Assembly: GCA_009841615.1 (NCBI GenBank)
Contig: VXLL01000018.1
Span: 153,348-217,347 of the forward strand
Direction of reading: 5' to 3'
From: Gammaproteobacteria bacterium
GTDB lineage: Bacteria; Pseudomonadota; Gammaproteobacteria; Pseudomonadales; Azotimanducaceae
DNA: 64,000 nucleotides
Both the position numbers and the translations under genes were made by a program. Below are positions 27,440-37,164 of the stretch, in pieces; within the stretch, counting starts at the first letter, position 1; every line of letters begins with the position of its first letter. Under the pieces are notes generated by a model, which made no database searches, was not told the DNA's origin, and saw only the letters and a list, made by a program, of their open reading frames with translations.

Positions 27440-29626
27440 CTAACGCACGACTATTTCAACTGCTTTCGCACGAGCAACTAGCTCGTCCGATTGATAGAGT
27501 TCAGCCGCGACCTTGTACGTGCCAGAAGTGATGGGCCATAAAAATGAGGAACCGCGAGTCTCATAGCGCTCATCATCAATCAGCCAAACGACTTGATCGC
27601 GTGCGTTCACTCCCGATACCACAAATTCTAGCTTCTGATATTCCGCTGGAACTCGTGGGTCGACCGCTAACGTAAGCTCTGATGTGGGAATCACTATACG
27701 AAAGTCTTGTGCAGCGGAGGACTCACTTTCGGATTCCCGATTTGGTTCGGTACCAATAACGAAATACTCCTCTCGTACGTTACATGTGTCTTGTTCTTTG
27801 GGTTCGTCACCAGATTCGGCACAAATCTCATGTACAACTAAGTTCGGGCTGAGCCATAAATAGCTAGGTTCGCGATTCTGATTTAGTAAATCAAAAGCAG
27901 TTCGAACGGCGAGCGCGGGTCCAGTTGACCCAGTAACGTCTCGCATCCTTCGATTGTCCAAATTTCCCATCCACGCCCCGACAATATACTTGTCATCATA
28001 CGCGACCGTCCAAGTGTCCCGCGGACCCGACGAAGTTCCCGTTTTGATCGCTGTCTGACTTGGAAAGTCCAGTACTCCATTCCCGAACTCTAACGACCTT
28101 GCACTAGGGTCCGAAAGAATGTTGGAGATCAAAGAAGCGATTTCAGCAGAAAACACTTGATCCGGATATATGTCCGTTGGTTGGTCTACAAGGACTCTAA
28201 ACTTTCGGTAGATTCCCTTATTTGCTAACGCGCTGTAGGCTTCAACCAAGCCCAGTAAATTCGTCTCGACGTTACCCAAGGCCAAACCACCTCCATAGTG
28301 AGATGATGGTTCTTCAAATTGTTGGAAACCTAAATGCTTCAATTTTTGAATGAAATTTTCACTGCCGACAACTCGTAGTGTTCGAACAGCTGGTGTATTT
28401 AGTGAATTTCCTAATGCAGTTCGAAGCGTGACATCACCATAAAAATGATCCGAAAAGTTCTTGTAATGATGTAGTCCTGTCTCTACTTTTTCGACTAAGC
28501 GATGGTCTGTGATGGTTGTCGCAGCTGTCCACCCAGTTTCCAAAGCTAGGGCATATAAAAATGGCTTTAGAGTCGAACCAGGTTGACGAGGTAAAAGAAC
28601 TGCGTCATAGTAAGTGTCACCGTGAGTACCGATGCTATCCGACACCACGACCCAAGCCAACACTTCAGCGGTTGTATGGTCGGCTACCAACAGACTCGCA
28701 GTCCCGACGTTCTGACTGTCGAGTTCCTCCAAACGAGCTCGTAAAACACGCTCCAGCTCTAGCTGAAGGTGTCCATCTAAAGTAGTGTCAGCTTGTGCTT
28801 TCTCTGTCCGAGCTGTCTTTGCAACGTACCGAAGAAAATGAGGTGCTTCAACGGGGATAGTCTTGAGTAGTGATTCCTTCGCGGTGAAACGTAATTCGTC
28901 ACCTCTAACTACTTCATCACAACACTTTAAGCGATCACCAAGCTGGCGGACAGCTCGAAAGAGTCCGGCACTGTCGTTGTCTGGCGTAAGACGCGACGGC
29001 GCGCGGATCATCGCAGCCAAAGTCAACATTTCCAATTCACTAAGAGACTGCAGGTCTCGGGAAAAATGATGCTGTGCTGCTTGTACAACGCCCCTTCGAT
29101 TCGAAGCATAGGGAATTTGGTTCAAGTAGAACTCCAGAATCTCGTGCTTCGAGACGTTGTGCTCCAGCCGAACTGCTTCCCAGCCTTCTAACCACCGCGT
29201 CCAAACAGTTCTTGGGCGCGGACGTATCATCCGAATAACCTGTTCAGAAATCGTACTCGCACCTCGAATTTTCGACCAATGTCTTAAATTTTCGTACAGC
29301 GCTGCGACGCGCGCCAGCCAGTCCTGTCCTCCGTGGTGAAAGAAGCGTTTGTCTTCTGCCGTGACAATGGCTTGAACCAAAAACTCCGGTACTTCGTGAA
29401 GTTGAACTTGATCAGTTACATTCCATGTATTAAGGAATGTTGAATTCAGTGGTTCTCCAAACCGATCTACGAATTGCGTTCGTTCCGTTTGGGTGGCGAT
29501 CTGTGCTAACGACTCGGGGACAGTTTGTAGTGTCCGTAGCGTGAAACCACATAGCGCAACCACGCCGACGAGACTCACACAAATGAAACCGACTAGAAGT
29601 CGCTTGACAACGCAGCCTATTTTCAC
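27440..29626 (-). CDS. pbpC: Penicillin-binding protein 1C
   Basis: 728 aa. A cytosolic/membrane N terminus (helix about 8-30) is followed by a GT51 glycosyltransferase domain with catalytic Glu91 in TAEDKRFFHHGG and GASTISEQVIRMI. The transpeptidase domain has Ser351-x-x-Lys354 in PGSTLKPF, an SLN box in GNSLNTPAVR, and KTG at Lys528 (KTGTSSGPRDTW). A C-terminal BiPBP-type beta domain ends the protein. It polymerises peptidoglycan; PbpC in relatives crosslinks poorly. It starts 3 bp after the alpha-2-macroglobulin gene, the classic yfhM-pbpC pairing. It converges on lon. Confidence 0.94.
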   Translation of the reverse strand: MKIGCVVKRLLVGFICVSLVGVVALCGFTLRTLQTVPESLAQIATQTERTQFVDRFGEPLNSTFLNTWNVTDQVQLHEVPEFLVQAIVTAEDKRFFHHGGQDWLARVAALYENLRHWSKIRGASTISEQVIRMIRPRPRTVWTRWLEGWEAVRLEHNVSKHEILEFYLNQIPYASNRRGVVQAAQHHFSRDLQSLSELEMLTLAAMIRAPSRLTPDNDSAGLFRAVRQLGDRLKCCDEVVRGDELRFTAKESLLKTIPVEAPHFLRYVAKTARTEKAQADTTLDGHLQLELERVLRARLEELDSQNVGTASLLVADHTTAEVLAWVVVSDSIGTHGDTYYDAVLLPRQPGSTLKPFLYALALETGWTAATTITDHRLVEKVETGLHHYKNFSDHFYGDVTLRTALGNSLNTPAVRTLRVVGSENFIQKLKHLGFQQFEEPSSHYGGGLALGNVETNLLGLVEAYSALANKGIYRKFRVLVDQPTDIYPDQVFSAEIASLISNILSDPSARSLEFGNGVLDFPSQTAIKTGTSSGPRDTWTVAYDDKYIVGAWMGNLDNRRMRDVTGSTGPALAVRTAFDLLNQNREPSYLWLSPNLVVHEICAESGDEPKEQDTCNVREEYFVIGTEPNRESESESSAAQDFRIVIPTSELTLAVDPRVPAEYQKLEFVVSGVNARDQVVWLIDDERYETRGSSFLWPITSGTYKVAAELYQSDELVARAKAVEIVVR

Positions 29627-29629
29627 CGG

Positions 29630-32600
29630 TTATGGTTCAATCCGCAATTCACGCGAGGTCGATTTTCCGAACACTTCCGGGCGATACATTTCTTCCGTAT
29701 GAGCAGGAACGACTTGAAACTCACCGGAAGTGATCGCTTGACCAACCCATGACATACGATATCTTCCCGGCCGTACTTGTTTGGCAAAAAATCTAACGTT
29801 TTCGTGTCCTTTTTCCGTGTGATAGAACGGCCAGGGACTTCCGGGTGCATGTTCAAACTGATGGAACCAAGCACTCTTCGGAGAGAGTTTATCCTCGGTT
29901 GCCATATCGACAACAGAATCTGTGGCTAAGATGCGACTAACTGGTTCAATGCCACCGGGGACTGTATCATCAACGACTACGTGATAGCGGGTTGCTGGTA
30001 CAGTCAAGAATAAATTCACCTTGACAATTTCTCCATGAGCAACACGTTCGTCTCGATCTAACGGGTGCCAAGCGCCATCCCTTTTTACCAAATACTCGCG
30101 ATCCAGCTCAAATCCTGACAATCGTGTCAAGGCAGCATCGGTCCCTGCAAAGTAGGTCATTTCAACACTATAAACACCACTGCCCTTCCCATCTCTTCCG
30201 AAAGACAAGGCTTTTATTGAAGGAGTCATTGTGGAACTTAGGGAGTGAACGATTCGATGACTCTTCTGTGTTGCGCCCAGCTCTAAGCCGGAGGCAAGCT
30301 TTACTTCGTTTCCATCACTACTTTCGAGACTAATGGACGCGATGAATTCGTTATCAGACCCAAAGAACTTTGAATAAGTTAGAAGCGCATTCACGCAATA
30401 AACGTTTTCTTGTGTGTTAGACCAGTGCGCCCGATCCCCGCGAAAAGACATGACTGTTTGCACGAGTGGAAACATTTCGTCGTGTTCCACTAGGTCAGGT
30501 GCAAGTTTTGAGAATCGAGACAGTGCTTCCAATACCATACAGTTGGTACGAGTGTGCGAATTCAGAATGAAGTTGTAAATCGACGGTACACTCTCGACAA
30601 ATTCCACGCTCCCATCAACGAGCATTCGATCATTCATGATACTATCGAACGCTAGTTCCGCAATCGTCTCAGCGTTATCAGTATTAGTAGCCGCAGTCAG
30701 GATATGTGCCAAACCGAAAAGGTTCATATTTTGGATTTCACTCGAATATCGAGATAGATCCTCCTGAGAAAATCCATCGGATTTGGACAGAGCGTTTAAC
30801 GCAACGGCGCGAATCGTAGCGCGAGTCTGGCTACTCCCAAGAGCAAAGCTCTTTGAATCTCTTAGAACTTCCCATAAATAATCATGCAAACGCGCAACAA
30901 CTCTTGCATCTACTTCATACCCAGACTCTTCAAACCAGGTAAACGCGAGCGCCGTAAATGCCGAAAGGTACGCATTCACGTTGTTATTGGTAGGTACAAA
31001 AAACGTCATGCCACCGTTTGGTGCTTGAAAGTCGCTAGCCGTTTCCAACACATTAATGATTACTGCATCAGCATCAACCACTTCAGGGTCTGCGTTTTCA
31101 GTCTGTGTTTGAAGTTGCTTCGACTGCATTGCCATCACAGCTTGAAAAATTTTCTGCTCCCAACAGTTGTAAGGATAAGAGCGTGCATAACCAAAGACTC
31201 CTTCCAAACTTCCAAAATCGTGAGTGGAGAGATCAATCGTTAAAGCACCTGGAGCATTTGGTGAGACTTGAGAGGTATTAATTGGTATCCGAATACTGTC
31301 TTCGGCTAACACGCCGTAGTCAACACTTGTTACTTTGACTCGCGACGAGCGCACGGGAATTTCTACGTATAGTGAATCTCGATCAGATCGGTCCTGTGCG
31401 TGTGCGACTAATGAGATCTTTTGGACGGTAGTCGAATTGACATCTTTGAGATCGAGAAGTCCAGCGCGTATGGTGTGAGTTACTGTCGTACGTTCGTAAG
31501 GAGCGAGAGTTACTCGAGTGTTATAAACTGGATTTGCACCTTGACTCAGTAATCCTGATAAGATCAATTCGACATCTATGGTACGTTTCCGTCGAGCCCG
31601 GTTTAAGATTGAAATCCCGATATCGAAGGTGTCGTCTTCGGAGACTATGTTGGGCACTATTGGTCGAATTTCGGTATCTTTTGTAGAAGTGAAAGAGGTT
31701 TGAGCGAAACCAAAGCGATTATCTGTAGTTGCTGCAAGCACAAACACGCGCCAAGACGTCAAGTTGTCTGGAAGGTCGAAAGATAGTTTGCTCCGCCCTT
31801 TCTCCGCGACCACGGACGGATTCCAATACGCTATAAATTTATCAATCATGCGAATGTCATCGGTGAGCCCGCCCCCACCAAATTCTGCTCCCCTCTTTAA
31901 CAATCTGGATCCAGTGGCTAACACTTCCTCCAATTCTTTCTCAGTTCGAAACCCGATCAATTTGCGAATAAGAGAGTAATTTATTACACCAAGACGACTG
32001 AACCGATCAAAAGCATCCGAGGGATCAAAATAGGTTGAACGAGACTCAATTAGATCCAAAACAGCTTCATCCAAAACAACGACCGCGTATTCGACTGGCA
32101 GGGAACTTCTATCAGAGCGGTCTGAAGCAATAGTCAAAGTCACTTTGTCTCGAGGTTCGTACCTGCTGCGGTTCGAGGACACTTTTAGGGTCAAATCTCG
32201 TGCTGGATCAGAGACATCGAAGGAAGCGTATCCCAGTCGATAGTTTGGAATACCTAAATCGACCCAATCCGGCTCAGTGAGGTCTGGCGAACTGTCACCG
32301 ACGCGAGGTGAGGCGACGAGAACTGACAAATAAAAACCAGGCATGTACTCTGGTTTCACATCAATATCAATGACCGGCGTACTAGAATCGAACCATTCAA
32401 CAAACTGATCAATGATTCCGCCGCGTTCGACGGTAATGAGCGCTGATGAATTGACCATCGGGTTTTGTACTACACAGCGGACCCGTTCACCAACTTCTAG
32501 CTCACTATCGACGCAGGACAATTGAAGGAATCTGTTTCTATCGTCTAGGGCTTCCTCCCAAAGAACAAACTCTTTACCGGTTACCCAGAGTCGTAGATCT

Positions 32601-35600
32601 GATTTATGGACATTACCATTGGTATCTTGAACTGACGCTTCGGTTCGATATTGACCTGGCGTTTCCGGCGTGAACATACAAGTGGATATTTCACTAGTCG
32701 ACACGTCGGAACATTGATGCACCAGTTCCCAGCTAGTGTGATACATACGATTGAACTGCGACGGAGTAACGCCGCTTTGGACACGCGCTAAAGCTGTCAC
32801 ACGTTTGTACACGTTGACCTCGAACGGAGCACCGACTGAAGGTGTACCGTCCTGTGTAACTACTATCGTTTCGATCGTCGATGGAGTTCCTGATTGAAGT
32901 ATCGAACGATCCGTGGATCGCAATCCAATGTATCGATTAACTCCTCGATAACGTACGGACGCCCGAGCTGTCACATATTTACCTCGGTCACTTCGTATTG
33001 CAGACTCTACGGTAAGAGTCCCGAAATAGATTTTGCTTTTTAATCTCTGTATTGATGTTTGTCGGCTACCTACTTTGTCCAACGTTGTTTGACGTTGCAA
33101 TAAGGTCTGTCGACGCACTCGGTCAGAATGATTAAATCGAAATTTCTTCGCCAGTTCGGTATCGAAGAATATGCTTCTTGGTTGGATCCAAACGGTAATC
33201 CTGCTGTGTGCATCCATGTATGCACCGCCAGCATGAAACTCGCTGGTAGTCGAGACTGTGAATGGGTCGTTAAATTGAAACTCGTCTCCATGGATCAACT
33301 GTGACACACGAATTGGATTCGGGGTGAAATCACTTACAAAAAAATCCATATCGGTTGCGATGGGATGAAGTAAGGGTTCTTCGTTTTCCGACTCCTGGTC
33401 AAACGTAGCAGGATTCTCGTAGAAAAGACTGAAACTATACTGTCCCATGATTGTGGATTTGGACAATCTAAACTCACCTTCAAATGCACCGAATTCATTC
33501 AATTCAATCGCTTCATCCGAGTACACCACGTCCCAGTTAGGACCTCTTACTTTGAGCGAATATTCGCCGTCAGGTGGTAACTGCAGGCGGATGTTTGACC
33601 AATCCCTTACGTATCCTTTAAATCTAACTGTGTCTCCCTTGTGGTAAATCCCCTGTGTTGTCATACCCCATGCGTTCAGGCGGATGTTATCACCTGAATA
33701 CCAACTGGAAATCCACCTGTTATTGTTGGAATCTGAGGGTAGTCTTAACTGAAGTGAGGAAATCATGGGTACAACCGCGATCCCTCGTTCACCAGTCACC
33801 TTCACCAAGATTGCGCGACAGTCCGGCTCTTCACAGTCTAGATCCTCCCAGTTTCCATCTATACTTTGATTTGGGTTATATACTCGTTGTCCAATGAGTG
33901 TCGCAATCCCCTGCTCATTGGTTTGTGAGCTATGGGCATTTGATGGAACCACGGCAAAGTCTTTCGGTAATGCCGCATACAGTTCGACACGAGCCCCTTT
34001 AACTGGTTGTCCGGACCGTATGTCAGTCACCCAAACTAAGGTGTTAACTGCACTCTCTTTGATATAAACCTGATAGGGTGTAGCTTGAGCAAAAAACTTT
34101 GTCCGCATCAAGTCTTCTTGAACATCAAACCTCGGTGTCGCCTGAATCGAACCGAACATCGCACCCGAATCTCCATTCAAAGAGCTCCGCAAGCCAAGAT
34201 CTTGAATCAGTACTGCGTTGTCTTCTGAGGGTGCTTTTAGATCTCGTACTTGATTTTGGTGGGTTCCACGTTTATCGAGGCTTGTAAACTTTACACTGAG
34301 TGCATCGACGTTTCGACTAAATATCGGGATCGTGGTTGACACGTCCGACTCTACAACGAAAAACCTATCTTCTAAATCAAGCTTAGGTCGGAAGTTACCG
34401 GTTTTAAGGTTGATCCGTTTGACGCCCTGGATGTTGCGTCCGAATACATCTTGGAACGGTAACATTCCCGAATCTGCAGCTTCGTCGATCTCTCCAAACC
34501 GTAGTTCATAGTTTGAACTTGGCTGTAGTGGTGTGGGAAGGTTATATGCAACTTGTTGCGTACTGTCGTAATCTCGAAAGTACCAACGTAGACCTTGAGT
34601 CCAGGACCCACTGTGTAACGGGCGAGCGAGTGGAGGATTGGTGGCGAGTAACTTGTCGACTGTTTCTTTCTCGACAGGGGCAGAGAACAGCAGTGAAATC
34701 CGGCGATCAGGCGCGCACGATACTGATTGAATTTCACTTAACTCATTGACTGTAGATCGATCATTGACATTTAAATCAAAACAATCTAATCCCAAGAAAC
34801 GAAACTCTGTAAACGTCTTTGCGACCTTTGGATACACGACTTCCTCTTCTCGGGTCAATGGTCCTTCTGTAGATTGAATGTAAGGTAGCTGTACCAACTC
34901 GATGTCGTGTCCCTCACCGAGAGCTCTATTCGGCATCACAAACCATGCCCGCGACGAGTTATGTTGAAGCCAAGTAAAACGTCTGTCCAAGATATCGGAT
35001 ACACCAAAAAATTTGTTCTCCAAGGTTTGTGCTTGGTAATACTCGTAAACCCAGATCTTCGTATCCACACTTTGTTCGGATTCATCGCGAACTACAAGTC
35101 TGTTTTGTAGAGAATCTATTTGAATGGGTTGGTCGAAATTTACATAAAAAATCGGACGAGTGGGAGAGATCCAAGCAGAAACGCGGGTGTAAATAATTGT
35201 TGGTAACCTAGTTCGAAATTTATGTACATAAGGTTCTGCTAAAGTATCGCCGGAATCCGTAGTAATTCCCGGTTTGATCGTTACTGTATATTCAGTCGCG
35301 AGATTTAAATACGAGTCGGCTGGTAAATTACAGGCGAGCGCGTCACGTTTAACCCAACTCCACTCACACCGAATAGCGGGCTTGATCGTAATCGGAACAT
35401 CTTCGACACTGAACAATGACTCACCTAATGCGATTACATCCTGATCAAATTCAATAACGATGCTTCTTGTCCGTTGAATGTCATCACCACTCGGAGTAAC
35501 TCTTGCGACTTTTAGCGTTTCTGCAGCAAGACTGAAACAATACACACAGGTTAGTATTGTTAGAAGGATTCTGCTGTTTAGTGAGATAGTGGAAAGAACA

Positions 35601-35614
35601 GGGTTATCGTTCAT
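29630..35614 (-). CDS. Bacterial alpha-2-macroglobulin (YfhM-type), thioester-containing
   Basis: 1994 aa from ATG 35614, chosen because AGGAAGAG lies 3-10 bases before it; the frame reaches TTG 35635 but that adds only seven residues. A signal peptide (about 1-32, ending CFSLAAET) without a lipobox suggests a soluble periplasmic protein rather than the lipoprotein form. It carries macroglobulin beta-domains and a bait-like region, then the thioester motif CWEQ at about Cys1484 (codon at 31163-31165) in a helical thioester domain, then the receptor-like C-terminal domain. Such proteins trap attacking proteases when the periplasm is breached, and the partner PBP1C repairs the wall. It is longer than E. 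coli YfhM (about 1650 aa). The usual bacterial motif is CLEQ; CWEQ is a variant. Confidence 0.92.
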   Translation of the reverse strand: MNDNPVLSTISLNSRILLTILTCVYCFSLAAETLKVARVTPSGDDIQRTRSIVIEFDQDVIALGESLFSVEDVPITIKPAIRCEWSWVKRDALACNLPADSYLNLATEYTVTIKPGITTDSGDTLAEPYVHKFRTRLPTIIYTRVSAWISPTRPIFYVNFDQPIQIDSLQNRLVVRDESEQSVDTKIWVYEYYQAQTLENKFFGVSDILDRRFTWLQHNSSRAWFVMPNRALGEGHDIELVQLPYIQSTEGPLTREEEVVYPKVAKTFTEFRFLGLDCFDLNVNDRSTVNELSEIQSVSCAPDRRISLLFSAPVEKETVDKLLATNPPLARPLHSGSWTQGLRWYFRDYDSTQQVAYNLPTPLQPSSNYELRFGEIDEAADSGMLPFQDVFGRNIQGVKRINLKTGNFRPKLDLEDRFFVVESDVSTTIPIFSRNVDALSVKFTSLDKRGTHQNQVRDLKAPSEDNAVLIQDLGLRSSLNGDSGAMFGSIQATPRFDVQEDLMRTKFFAQATPYQVYIKESAVNTLVWVTDIRSGQPVKGARVELYAALPKDFAVVPSNAHSSQTNEQGIATLIGQRVYNPNQSIDGNWEDLDCEEPDCRAILVKVTGERGIAVVPMISSLQLRLPSDSNNNRWISSWYSGDNIRLNAWGMTTQGIYHKGDTVRFKGYVRDWSNIRLQLPPDGEYSLKVRGPNWDVVYSDEAIELNEFGAFEGEFRLSKSTIMGQYSFSLFYENPATFDQESENEEPLLHPIATDMDFFVSDFTPNPIRVSQLIHGDEFQFNDPFTVSTTSEFHAGGAYMDAHSRITVWIQPRSIFFDTELAKKFRFNHSDRVRRQTLLQRQTTLDKVGSRQTSIQRLKSKIYFGTLTVESAIRSDRGKYVTARASVRYRGVNRYIGLRSTDRSILQSGTPSTIETIVVTQDGTPSVGAPFEVNVYKRVTALARVQSGVTPSQFNRMYHTSWELVHQCSDVSTSEISTCMFTPETPGQYRTEASVQDTNGNVHKSDLRLWVTGKEFVLWEEALDDRNRFLQLSCVDSELEVGERVRCVVQNPMVNSSALITVERGGIIDQFVEWFDSSTPVIDIDVKPEYMPGFYLSVLVASPRVGDSSPDLTEPDWVDLGIPNYRLGYASFDVSDPARDLTLKVSSNRSRYEPRDKVTLTIASDRSDRSSLPVEYAVVVLDEAVLDLIESRSTYFDPSDAFDRFSRLGVINYSLIRKLIGFRTEKELEEVLATGSRLLKRGAEFGGGGLTDDIRMIDKFIAYWNPSVVAEKGRSKLSFDLPDNLTSWRVFVLAATTDNRFGFAQTSFTSTKDTEIRPIVPNIVSEDDTFDIGISILNRARRKRTIDVELILSGLLSQGANPVYNTRVTLAPYERTTVTHTIRAGLLDLKDVNSTTVQKISLVAHAQDRSDRDSLYVEIPVRSSRVKVTSVDYGVLAEDSIRIPINTSQVSPNAPGALTIDLSTHDFGSLEGVFGYARSYPYNCWEQKIFQAVMAMQSKQLQTQTENADPEVVDADAVIINVLETASDFQAPNGGMTFFVPTNNNVNAYLSAFTALAFTWFEESGYEVDARVVARLHDYLWEVLRDSKSFALGSSQTRATIRAVALNALSKSDGFSQEDLSRYSSEIQNMNLFGLAHILTAATNTDNAETIAELAFDSIMNDRMLVDGSVEFVESVPSIYNFILNSHTRTNCMVLEALSRFSKLAPDLVEHDEMFPLVQTVMSFRGDRAHWSNTQENVYCVNALLTYSKFFGSDNEFIASISLESSDGNEVKLASGLELGATQKSHRIVHSLSSTMTPSIKALSFGRDGKGSGVYSVEMTYFAGTDAALTRLSGFELDREYLVKRDGAWHPLDRDERVAHGEIVKVNLFLTVPATRYHVVVDDTVPGGIEPVSRILATDSVVDMATEDKLSPKSAWFHQFEHAPGSPWPFYHTEKGHENVRFFAKQVRPGRYRMSWVGQAITSGEFQVVPAHTEEMYRPEVFGKSTSRELRIEP

Positions 35615-35941
35615 GTACTCTTCCTGAATTGGCAAGGCTCGTGCTGAGGTTATCGCGGTTGGGATTCAAACTGTGTCCGAAGAGAAGACCGACCTAGTTA
35701 AATCATAACAACAGTTATGGATTTATACTGTAAAAATTCTGTAAGTTCACTTGATTGCAAGTGGAATGCTTGATCTGTAGGGTTTGGAGTCAGTTGTTTG
35801 TTAGCGCGACAAGCTGGTTGAGGTGCTTCGTATAATTTTTTGCCATCTGTCGAGATACAGAATACTTCAGTTATCTCGAACCTACCTAGAACCTAAGCTA
35901 GGTTTCCAATCTAAAAATCAACAAAGGCAGATTTGAACAGA
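35615..35941. other. Divergent intergenic promoter region
   Basis: About 330 bases between the alpha-2-macroglobulin gene (minus) and the small beta protein gene (plus). No ORF of interest. It contains a consensus -10 hexamer TATAAT at 35831-35836, plus orientation, about 105 bases before the rightward gene; the position of a -35 at 17 bp spacing (35808-35813, GACAAG) is poor. The leftward promoter could not be assigned. Confidence 0.4.
35831..35836 (+). promoter_or_regulatory. Possible -10 box (TATAAT)
   Basis: A perfect TATAAT followed by a T-rich stretch, upstream of the 99-aa gene at 35942. GACA at 35808-35811 could be part of a weak -35. The call rests on the hexamer and position only. 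Confidence 0.35.
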
Positions 35942-36241
35942 ATGAGTGAAGTCAACGGAACCTGGAACATCGAAGTAAACACTCCCATGGGTAAACAGAG
36001 TGCTGAAGTAAACGTTGAAGCCGATGGTGATTCCTTTAGTGGTTCCATTGCGATCACTCAAGGATCCTCTCCCATCACAGACGGTCAAGTCGACGGGAAC
36101 AAGCTAACTTGGTCAGTGAAGATCACTCAGCCGATGCCGATGACCCTGGAGTTTGCAGTCGAAGTAAACGGCGACGATATGACTGGTTTTGTCAAACTAG
36201 GAATGTTTGGAAGCTCTGCGGTAAAGGGTTCCCGAGCTTAG
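35942..36241 (+). CDS. Small all-beta protein of unknown function
   Basis: 99 aa from ATG 35942 (TTG 35933 is an alternative, with AGG about 5 bases upstream). The sequence alternates as beta strands: VNGTWNIEVNTPMG, EADGDSFSGSIA, DGQVDGNKLTWSVKI, MTLEFAVEVNGDDMTGFVKLG, ending FGSSAVKGSRA. This is a lipocalin-like or beta-sandwich pattern known from short uncharacterised bacterial proteins that begin with 'GTW...TPMG'. No signal peptide, so it is probably cytosolic. It overlaps the 3' end of the convergent dehydratase gene by 4 bp. Confidence 0.75.
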   Translation: MSEVNGTWNIEVNTPMGKQSAEVNVEADGDSFSGSIAITQGSSPITDGQVDGNKLTWSVKITQPMPMTLEFAVEVNGDDMTGFVKLGMFGSSAVKGSRA

Positions 36242-37164
36242 TCGAATTGCTGCGGACAGGGGACATTCCCTCCGCTCAAAATCGTACCTACCCTATTCGC
36301 GACGAGCGATGGGTTTTCCAACATGGCTGCGACAACGACGGCCGCCGACGGTTCGATTACTACTTTCATCATCTCAAACACTAGACGCACGGCGCGTTTG
36401 ATTGAGACCTCGGTCGCTAAGGCTACCGTTGTCTTAGCAGCTCTGAGAATGCTGAAATTTAGTTCTCCTAACGAAGAACGCAGACCGTCGGCAATAGTAA
36501 CTGGTGGTAAAGGTGGTTGTCGACAACCAGCCTGCATTGACAAATATGCGTCTCTGGCTAACTCCGGTTCGGCACATACAACCTCAACGTTTCCGTTTGC
36601 TGCAAGTATAGCGCCACTTGCAAGCCCTCCGCCGCCGACTGGAACCCAAATTTGATCGAGGTTGCACTCACTCTCAAGCAATTCTATCGTGGCAGATCCT
36701 TGACCTGCAATAATTCGAGCATCGTCGTAGGGATGAATGAAGGTTGCATCGTGCTTTGCCAGAAAGTCTTGCAATACGCTCACGCGACTCTCGAGTTCCT
36801 GACCACAGTCGATCAGCGTAGCGCCGTATCGTTCCATGTTGCGACGTTTGAAAGATGAAGCGTCTGTTGGTACGACGACATAACTCTTCATTTCACGTAA
36901 ACCGGTAGCCCATGCTAAAGCTGCACCGTGGTTACCCGAAGAGTGAGTCACAACCGACTCAATATTTGAAGACAACTGCAAAACCGTGTTGACCGCGCCG
37001 CGGGCTTTAAATGCTCCTGTCTTTTGAAAGTTCTCACACTTAAAAAATAGATCTGCACCGACAAGTTTGTTCATGCTTCTGGATTGAAGCACTGGTGTGT
37101 GGTGGATATACGGAGCTATTCGAGATCCAGCGGCCAGTACACAGTCCCTTGAGGGAGCTTTCAA
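36238..37164 (-). CDS. Threonine dehydratase / serine racemase-like PLP enzyme
   Basis: 308 aa, fold-type II PLP protein. Lys53 in KTGAFKARGA is the Schiff-base lysine; SSGNHGAA binds the substrate carboxylate; GGGGLASG holds the cofactor phosphate; LSGGN lies at the end near the pyridine nitrogen. There is no C-terminal ACT regulatory domain, so it belongs to the short catabolic/racemase group rather than biosynthetic IlvA. Expected reaction: deamination of threonine/serine, or serine racemisation; the sequence alone does not separate these. The start overlaps the glnS stop by 4 bp, so it is co-transcribed with glnS. Confidence 0.87.
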   Translation of the reverse strand: MKAPSRDCVLAAGSRIAPYIHHTPVLQSRSMNKLVGADLFFKCENFQKTGAFKARGAVNTVLQLSSNIESVVTHSSGNHGAALAWATGLREMKSYVVVPTDASSFKRRNMERYGATLIDCGQELESRVSVLQDFLAKHDATFIHPYDDARIIAGQGSATIELLESECNLDQIWVPVGGGGLASGAILAANGNVEVVCAEPELARDAYLSMQAGCRQPPLPPVTIADGLRSSLGELNFSILRAAKTTVALATEVSIKRAVRLVFEMMKVVIEPSAAVVVAAMLENPSLVANRVGTILSGGNVPCPQQFD

